DNA from: Fimbriimonadaceae bacterium
Lineage (GTDB): Bacteria; Armatimonadota; Fimbriimonadia; Fimbriimonadales; Fimbriimonadaceae
Reading direction: 5' to 3'
Length of the DNA: 6,815 bases
Assembly (NCBI GenBank): GCA_020849075.1
Contig: JADLGZ010000059.1
Span: 1-6,815, forward strand
Positions 1 through 4,034 of this stretch are shown piece by piece. The stretch's first letter is position 1; every line of letters starts with the position of its first letter. The notes below the pieces were generated by a model. That model did not search any database, had not been told where the DNA came from, and worked only from the letters and a program-made list of their open reading frames with translations. A program made the translations under genes and the position numbers.

Positions 1-69
1 CCGTATCTCGGCAGCGATTTCGCGGGTTCGCGCCTCAATTTCTTCGGCGGAGATGAGTTGTTGGAGCAT
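1..69 (-). CDS. hpt: Hypoxanthine phosphoribosyltransferase, N-terminal fragment (cut by window edge)
   Basis: Only the first 23 codons are inside the window; the gene runs off the left edge on the minus strand. The protein begins MLQQLISAEEIEARTREI. This matches the usual opening of bacterial HPRT proteins, in which a short strand followed by 'LIS-x-EEI' leads into an amphipathic helix (x-x-R-x-x-E-hydrophobic) before the first core strand. The family salvages hypoxanthine and guanine with PRPP to give IMP and GMP in the cytoplasm. The catalytic PRPP loop lies outside the window, so the call rests on this N-terminal signature alone. The start is the ATG at 69-67; it has no obvious Shine-Dalgarno sequence. 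The gene is divergent from the glycosyltransferase at 144 and has a promoter-like sequence at 102-130. Another protein with an EEI-type N-terminal helix is possible but less likely. Confidence 0.6.
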   Translation of the reverse strand, partial: MLQQLISAEEIEARTREIAAEIR

Positions 70-101
70 CTGACTATGCTACCAAAATCGATCAGCCAAG
101 T

Positions 102-130
102 ATCATAGGCGCTATCGTCGATCTAGTCCA
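102..130 (-). promoter_or_regulatory. Sigma70-like promoter for the leftward hpt gene
   Basis: On the minus strand a -35-like hexamer TGGACT (130-125; 4 of 6 to TTGACA) is followed after exactly 17 bases by TATGAT (107-102; 5 of 6 to TATAAT). Transcription would start near position 95, giving a leader of about 25 bases before the ATG at 69. The spacing and location between two divergent genes support the call; it is a consensus match only. Confidence 0.42.
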
Positions 131-143
131 CCCCGATGCTTCT

Positions 144-824
144 GTGCTGGTGCCCGCTCTCAACGAGGAGGACACAATTCAAGAGGTCATAGAGCGTTTG
201 GCGGCCGTTCCCCTGAACCTCGAGATCATTGTCGTCAACGACGGGAGTACCGATGGCACTGCCGCAATTCTGGGCCAGGTCGAAAACCAAATCAAGGTGG
301 TCACCCATGCCAAGAAGAGTGGGAAGGGAACCGCAATTCGGAGCGGACTCAGAATCGCGACCGGTCGCGTCGTGGTGATTCAAGATGCGGACTTGGAGTA
401 TTTCCCCGAGGAAATCCCCTCCCTCATCGCCCCTATTCTCGCGGGCGAGAGTAAGGTTGTTTATGGCACTCGCTTCTCGAAAGGCTTTCCGCCGGGCATG
501 GCCTTGCCCAACAAGATCGTAAACTGGGGCCTCGCCCTCGCAACTCGCATCCTCTATGGTCAGAAAATCACTGATGAAGCAACTTGCTACAAGGCCGTGG
601 ACACTGAGCTGCTTCAGTCACTCGCTCTCCAATGCACCGGCTTTGAGTTCTGCCCTGAAGTCACGGCCAAGGTGAGCCGTCTTGGCGAGACCATCCACGA
701 AATCCCGATCAAGTACGTCCCGCGCAACAAACTCGCCGGCAAAAAAATCCGCTGGACGGATGCCCCAATCGCATTTTGGACCCTCCTGCGGTACCGCTTT
801 TGGCGGGGTGCGGGACCAAGGTAG
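144..824 (+). CDS. Family 2 glycosyltransferase, DPM1/DPG-synthase-like
   Basis: This 226-residue protein has a GT-A fold of the polyprenyl-phosphate sugar synthase type. It should transfer a sugar from a nucleotide donor to a lipid phosphate or glycan at the inner face of the membrane. Visible motifs in order are VPALNEED (3-10) at the nucleotide-binding first strand, VVNDGSTDGT (30-39), GKGTAIRSG (60-68), the metal-binding DAD within IQDADLEY (81-83), YGTRF, TDEATCYKA, EFCPEVTAK, and a C-terminal IHEIPIKYVPR strand before an RWTDAPIAFWTLLRYRF tail. That tail is typical of the soluble branch; no C-terminal membrane segments or GtrA-like domain follow. The start is difficult. GTG at 144 is the only ATG, GTG, TTG or CTG in frame after the stop at 54-56, and it leaves the protein beginning almost directly at the first strand with no Shine-Dalgarno sequence. 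The next gene starts 10 bases after the stop. The exact donor and acceptor cannot be read from sequence. Confidence 0.9.
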   Translation: MLVPALNEEDTIQEVIERLAAVPLNLEIIVVNDGSTDGTAAILGQVENQIKVVTHAKKSGKGTAIRSGLRIATGRVVVIQDADLEYFPEEIPSLIAPILAGESKVVYGTRFSKGFPPGMALPNKIVNWGLALATRILYGQKITDEATCYKAVDTELLQSLALQCTGFEFCPEVTAKVSRLGETIHEIPIKYVPRNKLAGKKIRWTDAPIAFWTLLRYRFWRGAGPR

Positions 825-834
825 GCTACACTCG

Positions 835-1236
835 ATGCCTTGCGAGTTTGCCCTGGCTTCGATCAAGGTCCCGGCGCGCAAATGGCGCACGAGGGCGGAA
901 CTAACAGCGATCCTTGCCGACATCAAACTCGCAATCGAGCGCTTCGAACCGGCTTCACTCCGTATCCTAGCTAAGAACTACGGCATCTCGCCCTCGCATC
1001 TACAACGGTTATTCACCAGCGTTTATCAAGAGTCGCCCAGCGAGATGTCGCGCCGGGTTCGTCTCAAATCTGCCGCCGACCGTCTTAGAAGGGGCGAAAG
1101 AGTCGAGAAGGTCGCGGCCGCTCTCGGCTATTCTCAGCCCAGCGCATTCTCGCGGGCTTTCAAGGCGGAATATGGCCTATCGCCGCGTTCTTTTAGCAAG
1201 AAATGTCAAGTCGAATCCTCCGAACAAGGCGGATAA
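835..1236 (+). CDS. Stand-alone AraC-family DNA-binding domain regulator
   Basis: This 133-residue protein consists almost entirely of the double helix-turn-helix DNA-binding domain of the AraC/XylS family. The first HTH is at about residues 41-60 (SLRILAKNYGISPSHLQRLF), followed by a linker helix containing SPSEMSRRVRLKSAADRL. The second HTH is at about 90-120, including VAAALGYSQPSAFSRAFK and the characteristic GLSP-x-x-F ending. The family usually has 250-300 residues with an N-terminal effector domain; here only about 35 residues precede the DNA-binding part. No ligand-sensing domain is visible, so it may act constitutively or with a partner, as small MarA/SoxS-like proteins do. The ATG at 835 lies 10 bases after the glycosyltransferase stop. 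The frame is open further upstream (an ATG at 682), but using it would overlap the glycosyltransferase by 143 bases and add residues unlike the family. The VOC gene follows after 10 bases, so local or autogenous control is plausible. Confidence 0.85.
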   Translation: MPCEFALASIKVPARKWRTRAELTAILADIKLAIERFEPASLRILAKNYGISPSHLQRLFTSVYQESPSEMSRRVRLKSAADRLRRGERVEKVAAALGYSQPSAFSRAFKAEYGLSPRSFSKKCQVESSEQGG

Positions 1237-1246
1237 TGCTGGGCAA

Positions 1247-1603
1247 ATGAACACCGTTTGCCACATCGAAATCATGACCTGCGACCTCGTCGCGGCGCAA
1301 GCCTTCTATGCTCAGGTCTTTCCCGGTTGGACCTTTCGCAGTTTTGGCGATGACATGGTCGTGTTCGGTACCGGCGACAGCCATATTGGCGGCTTCATGA
1401 AGACCGACGCCGTGAAACCCGGCAGCAGCCCGTCGGTTTGGATTCAAGTCGAGGAGATCGAGCCCGTTCTCGCCCGCGCCACCGCGGCCGGCGGCGCCGT
1501 TGTTAGCGAGAAGTATCCAGTTCCTAGCGTTGGGTGGTCCGCCCAGTTCAGTGATCCGGAAGGCTCTTCAATCGGCATCGTCCAGTTCGGCGAGTCGGCA
1601 TAA
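1247..1603 (+). CDS. VOC family protein (glyoxalase/bleomycin-resistance fold)
   Basis: This 118-residue single-domain protein has the paired beta-alpha-beta-beta-beta modules of the vicinal oxygen chelate superfamily. The first module opens with MNTVCHIEIMTCDLVAAQAFY, with His6 in the usual first metal-ligand position, then FYAQVFPGWTF and an IGGF strand. The second module includes VWIQVEEIEPVLARATAAGG and ends with the family hallmark FSDPEGSSIGIVQF. The sequence resembles the Cfp30B-like branch of small VOC proteins. Members of the superfamily catalyse lyase, dioxygenase or epimerase chemistry, or bind antibiotics, so the substrate cannot be named. The ATG at 1247 is chosen because homologous sequence starts there. 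An ATG at 1172 would overlap the AraC-type gene by 65 bases and add unrelated residues. It lies 10 bases after the regulator and is the last gene of this plus-strand run; the repeat island follows it. Confidence 0.88.
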   Translation: MNTVCHIEIMTCDLVAAQAFYAQVFPGWTFRSFGDDMVVFGTGDSHIGGFMKTDAVKPGSSPSVWIQVEEIEPVLARATAAGGAVVSEKYPVPSVGWSAQFSDPEGSSIGIVQFGESA

Positions 1604-1653
1604 CGGCCGCGTCAAAAATCCTTCCTCGATTGCCGATTTCCTTGACCGAAATG

Positions 1654-1664
1654 AGCAACGGGAC
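1654..1664 (+). repeat. 11-base direct repeat AGCAACGGGAC, left copy
   Basis: AGCAACGGGAC is found here and again, identical and in the same orientation, at 1843-1853. The two copies bracket the 42-base repeat block at a distance of 189 bases, as boundary elements of a non-autonomous or REP-like element might. The length is short, so chance is not excluded by inspection. Confidence 0.5.
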
Positions 1665-1728
1665 GAAAGAACCGCCCATTTGGTCGGCCCCATTGATCAT
1701 CTGGAGGAAGAAATGGTCCTTCCGCTGG

Positions 1729-1747
1729 CTCCGATGATCATCTGGAG
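1729..1747. other. Imperfect palindrome (potential stem-loop) in repeat unit 1
   Basis: CTCCGATGATCATCTGGAG contains the perfect 10-base palindrome GATGATCATC (1733-1742). Its flanks CTCC and GGAG are also complementary once the single T at 1743 is bulged. It could form a cruciform, a transcript hairpin in either direction, or a dyad-symmetric protein site. There is no T-run after it, so a Rho-independent terminator is not indicated. Confidence 0.6.
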
Positions 1748-1770
1748 GATTCACGTGCTCATTCCATTGG

Positions 1771-1789
1771 CTCCGATGATCATCTGGAG
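1771..1789. other. Imperfect palindrome (potential stem-loop) in repeat unit 2
   Basis: This is the same 19-base near-palindrome as in unit 1, identical in sequence, with its perfect core at 1775-1784. Exact conservation of the symmetric part, while the unit differs elsewhere (around 1791-1796), fits either recent duplication or selection on the symmetric part. Confidence 0.6.
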
Positions 1790-1842
1790 GAATCAAGTGC
1801 TCATTCCATTGGCCCAGTTTAGTCACTGGAAAGAATCCTGTC

Positions 1843-1853
1843 AGCAACGGGAC
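1843..1853 (+). repeat. 11-base direct repeat AGCAACGGGAC, right copy
   Basis: This second identical copy of AGCAACGGGAC sits just after the last degraded 42-base unit. It is followed directly by ATGGACACGGTATTTA; an ACGGTATTT string next to a GGGAC-type string recalls REP-type intergenic elements in some bacteria, but that link is from memory and not tested here. Confidence 0.5.
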
Positions 1854-1878
1854 ATGGACACGGTATTTAGCGGCCAAG

Positions 1879-2757
1879 TCAACCTCTCAGGGTCTTCAGC
1901 GCGGTCTGCACCGCGTGGTGAGTGAAGGCGAACCCTTCCGCCTCGGCCCGCTTTGGCAGCACTCGTTGCCCGTGCAACAGCAGCTCAGGATCGGGCGCAC
2001 CCAGCGCACCTGCCACGCGCAAGAGAAGGGCCGGCACCGGCGGCGACCAGGGCCGCCCGACCATCGCGCGAACCTCGCGCATCATCGCCTCGCTGGTCAC
2101 CGGATTCGGGGCGGTTCCATTGTAAACCCCCGGTTCACCCCGCTCCACCACATGCAGGAACAGCCGCGCGAGGTCGTCCTCGTGAATCCAGCTCATGAAC
2201 TGTTTCCCACTGCCCGCATGACCGCCGAGAAAGGCCCGGGCGAACTTGGCCAGCCTCGGTAAGGCGCCCCCCCGTCCCAGCACAAAGCCAATGCGCACCT
2301 TAGCCATGGCGGTCTCCGCGAGATCAAACGCATCCTGCGAAGCTTCCCATTCTCGGCATACCTTCACAAGGAACTCCTCCGGATTTCCCGTCGGCGAATC
2401 CTCATCGAGAATCTCTTCACCTCGGTCTCCATAGATCCCGACCGCACTCGCATTGATCCAAATCCTTGGTGGTCGCTGCATTTGGCTGATCGCCCCCCCA
2501 ATCAGCCGGGTGGACCCAACCCGGCTCCCAATGATTCGCAGCTGAGCTTGATGAGTCCATTTCTGGGCGATGGTCTCCCCAGCAAGGTTGATGATCGCAT
2601 CCGCGCCTTCCAGCGCCTCCTGCCAAGGGCCTTCCCATCGCAAATCGGCGCCCTCCCCTCGCCCCAGCGTGAGAACCTCGCACCCGCGCTCCGCCAAGTG
2701 ATTGCCAACGACGCGGCCCAAATACCCCGTGCCGCCGGCAACAATCACGCGCCCCAT
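1879..2757 (-). CDS. TIGR01777-family NAD(P)-binding epimerase (YfcH/SulA-like)
   Basis: This 292-residue protein is an extended short-chain dehydrogenase/reductase. It has the N-terminal Rossmann motif GGTGYLG (8-14), the INLAGETI segment after the fourth strand (about 56-63), an SRVGSTRLI helix, and SAVGIYGDRGEEILDEDSP from residue 104, where Ser104 and Tyr109 lie at the usual catalytic region. Then come VRIGFVLGRGGALP, a WIHEDDL motif and the C-terminal DUF1731 signature (LLHGQRVLPKRAEAEGFAF, then AVQTALKTL). These features together define the TIGR01777/YfcH family, and the length is normal (about 295-305). The true substrate of the family is not established; 'nucleoside-diphosphate-sugar epimerase' is the traditional label. 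The ATG at 2757 follows the ubiX stop by 26 bases on the same strand, so the two are probably one transcript. No strong Shine-Dalgarno sequence is visible. Confidence 0.93.
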   Translation of the reverse strand: MGRVIVAGGTGYLGRVVGNHLAERGCEVLTLGRGEGADLRWEGPWQEALEGADAIINLAGETIAQKWTHQAQLRIIGSRVGSTRLIGGAISQMQRPPRIWINASAVGIYGDRGEEILDEDSPTGNPEEFLVKVCREWEASQDAFDLAETAMAKVRIGFVLGRGGALPRLAKFARAFLGGHAGSGKQFMSWIHEDDLARLFLHVVERGEPGVYNGTAPNPVTSEAMMREVRAMVGRPWSPPVPALLLRVAGALGAPDPELLLHGQRVLPKRAEAEGFAFTHHAVQTALKTLRG

Positions 2758-2783
2758 ACCAGAGGATAGCCTCAGAGCGTCAC

Positions 2784-3377
2784 CTAATCAGCCCACTGAG
2801 GAACAATATCTTGCTCAACCCCAAGGCTTTGCAACACCCGCGCAACGACCGTATCGGCGAGTTCCTCCAACGACTGCGGCACCCCATACCACGCCGGGCA
2901 AGCCGGCAACACCGTCGCCCCTGCCTCGGCAAGCGTCGCCAGATTGCGAAGCATGATCAGGTTCATGGGCATCTCCCGAGGAACAACAACAAGCGGACGC
3001 TTCTCCTTCAGACAAACGTCCGCCGACCGGGTCAAGAGGTCGTCGCTAATGCCATGCGCGATGCGTCCCGCCGTTCCCATGCTACAAGGAATCACGACCA
3101 TTCCATCGTGGCGAAAACTCCCGCTGGCGGGCGGCGTAAAGTAGTCACGACTACTGAGCAATTCCAGATTTGGCGCGTCAAACCCTAGCCATTCGCTCGG
3201 CGAAAACCCCTCGCGCAAAAGGCGGACCCCAAGTTCGGTCGAGGCCACCTGGAACGCCTGATCGCTCATGATCAAAAGCACCCGCGACCATAGGCGACAC
3301 GCTCGCAACAAGAACCGCTGCGCATAGATCGCGCCGCTGGCACCCGTAACCCCGACCACCAAGTTGCCATGTCGCAT
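2784..3377 (-). CDS. ubiX: Flavin prenyltransferase UbiX
   Basis: This 197-residue UbiX/Pad1-type enzyme attaches a dimethylallyl group to FMN, making the prenylated-FMN cofactor of UbiD-type (de)carboxylases. Visible motifs are GVTGASGAIYA (9-19) for FMN phosphate binding, the IMSDQA segment, PCSMGTAGRIAHG (97-109), DDLLTRSADVCLKEKRPL, VVPREMP (131-137) and CPAWYGVPQSLEEL. Residues lining the active site in characterised UbiX proteins are all present at consistent spacing: Glu48, Lys124, Glu135, Tyr164 and Arg180. A working enzyme is therefore expected. The length is normal (about 190-210). The ATG at 3377 starts 27 bases from the divergent AKR-like gene, and the epimerase gene follows downstream. 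No UbiD partner is in the window, so the use of the cofactor (quinone synthesis or another decarboxylation) cannot be stated. Confidence 0.95.
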   Translation of the reverse strand: MRHGNLVVGVTGASGAIYAQRFLLRACRLWSRVLLIMSDQAFQVASTELGVRLLREGFSPSEWLGFDAPNLELLSSRDYFTPPASGSFRHDGMVVIPCSMGTAGRIAHGISDDLLTRSADVCLKEKRPLVVVPREMPMNLIMLRNLATLAEAGATVLPACPAWYGVPQSLEELADTVVARVLQSLGVEQDIVPQWAD

Positions 3378-3404
3378 GGCTCCATTCTAGTTCAAAATAG
3401 TAAC

Positions 3405-4034
3405 GTGGAACTCTTTGGTCGGACGAATATCCCGGTTCCCCCGGTATGGCTCTCCCTAACCGAGCCCGAAAACCCCGAGCCCGGTTGGGCGCAAGTCCTC
3501 TGCGATTCGGCGGTTGCCGCCAACACCGTAATTGATATTAGCCAGCGCCCGGGGCTCTTTGGAGGACTGATCGCGGGCCAAGGATCGCTCGTCATGGCGG
3601 TCGGCGGCGGTGACTGCTCCCGTGCTTCCGATGCGCCCTGGGCCAAGAACTTTATCGAAGCAAAACTGGTTTCGGTCCTGAGTTGTATTCGCCAGGACCA
3701 CCTCGACTTTTTCTTCTTGGATTATGCTGGGCCATGGGAAGAAGCCCAAATCAACGGCGCACTGGAGGCCATGGAGTCCGCGAGAACCGAGGGCCTCATC
3801 CGCTTTGCTGGCCTCAACGCCAGCGGGCACGATCTTGCCACCCTCGCTATGTGGCAATTTCATGATGCTTTCGATGCCATCCTAATGTCTCCCGATTCCT
3901 TCCCAACCCTCGGCCCACTGGCCCGCGAGCGGAGAGTCGGTGCCCTGATTCGCGAGCTGGAAATCGAAGGAAACCCGGTTCTACGACGAACTTCCACTCC
4001 AGTCCCAACGATGGCGACAGGAGGAACCCGATGA
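3405..4034 (+). CDS. Aldo/keto reductase-like protein, catalytically degenerate
   Basis: This protein of 209 residues (from GTG at 3405) shows a shortened AKR pattern. It begins VELFGRTNIPVPPVWLSL, like the 'lGrTgl-V' opening of many AKRs. It continues with a VIDIS strand where the catalytic Asp of 'DTA' would lie, a DHLDFFFLDYAGP segment equivalent to 'yiDlyl-H-p', and EAMESARTEGLIRFAGLNASGHD equivalent to 'l..l..eGkIR-iGvSn'. AKRs normally have 280-340 residues and a Tyr-Lys-Asp-His tetrad. Here the Tyr after the DTA region appears missing, the Lys strand reads VMAVGGGD, and the His position is Asp or Tyr. The second half of the barrel is cut short, and the C-terminal end (PTMATGGTR) looks unstructured. 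An ATG at 3369 is an alternative start, but it would overlap ubiX by nine bases and adds residues outside the family pattern; neither start has an SD. The stop overlaps the amine oxidase start (ATGA), so the two are translationally coupled. It may be a structural or regulatory partner; decay towards a pseudogene is the alternative. Confidence 0.75.
   Translation: MELFGRTNIPVPPVWLSLTEPENPEPGWAQVLCDSAVAANTVIDISQRPGLFGGLIAGQGSLVMAVGGGDCSRASDAPWAKNFIEAKLVSVLSCIRQDHLDFFFLDYAGPWEEAQINGALEAMESARTEGLIRFAGLNASGHDLATLAMWQFHDAFDAILMSPDSFPTLGPLARERRVGALIRELEIEGNPVLRRTSTPVPTMATGGTR
4019..4024 (+). promoter_or_regulatory. Strong ribosome binding site for the amine oxidase
   Basis: AGGAGG lies six bases before the ATG at 4031, inside the last codons of the upstream AKR-like gene. 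It is the best Shine-Dalgarno match in the window. Together with the ATGA overlap it suggests efficient, coupled translation of the amine oxidase. Confidence 0.8.

Larger units (their letters stand above)
1685..1840. repeat. 42-base tandem repeat array (two intact units, degraded units at each side)
   Basis: Two adjacent 42-base units occupy 1726-1767 and 1768-1809. They are nearly identical: both contain GGCTCCGATGATCATCTGG and end with GTGCTCATTCCAT or AGTGCTCATTCCAT, with only a couple of differences near the middle. A degraded unit at 1685-1725 (41 bases) keeps TGATCATCTGGAGGA. Another after 1810 keeps TGGC at its start and CTGGA near its middle. The gradient of decay at both ends of a freshly duplicated centre is typical of small intergenic palindromic repeats that expand by slippage or by recruitment. 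Because 42 is a multiple of three, a 14-residue peptide repeat appears in every translation; this is a by-product and not evidence of coding. Confidence 0.85.
1604..1878. other. Convergent intergenic region holding a repeat island, no credible gene
   Basis: These 275 bases separate the ends of the VOC gene (plus strand) and the epimerase gene (minus strand). Reading frames cross it on both strands, but their translations are simply the repeats read through and resemble no protein family. It holds the tandem 42-base repeats with palindromes, degraded flanking copies, two copies of an 11-base direct repeat, and a GGACACGGTATTTA motif at 1856-1869. No classical intrinsic terminator (GC-rich hairpin followed by a T-run) was seen for either convergent gene. 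Confidence 0.75.

Noticed and set aside
682..834. N-terminal extension of the AraC-type regulator to the ATG at 682
   Set aside because: The extension overlaps the glycosyltransferase coding sequence by 143 bases and is low-complexity basic/serine-rich sequence unlike an AraC effector domain.
1172..1246. N-terminal extension of the VOC protein to the ATG at 1172
   Set aside because: It lies inside the regulator's conserved second HTH coding sequence; the VOC fold begins at the Met encoded at 1247.
1729..1789. Rho-independent terminators for the convergent genes
   Set aside because: The palindromes are only moderately GC-rich and lack a following T-run on either strand; some 3'-end role remains possible but a classical terminator is not supported.
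1685..1840. Possible CRISPR array
   Set aside because: The units are contiguous with no unique spacers, only two are intact, and no cas gene is nearby.
1548..1877. A 109-codon minus-strand frame through the repeat island (with a 14-residue peptide repeat)
   Set aside because: The peptide repeat is the 42-base DNA repeat in translation, the frame overlaps the end of the VOC gene, and similar peptides appear in the opposite strand frame as well.
1500..1925. A 141-codon plus-strand frame covering the repeat island
   Set aside because: It overlaps the ends of both the VOC and epimerase genes in the wrong frame and has no family resemblance outside the repeat read-through.
3364..3400. Promoter for the AKR-like operon (TTGCCA at 3364-3369)
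   Set aside because: The -35-like hexamer is good but no acceptable -10 lies 16-18 bases downstream.
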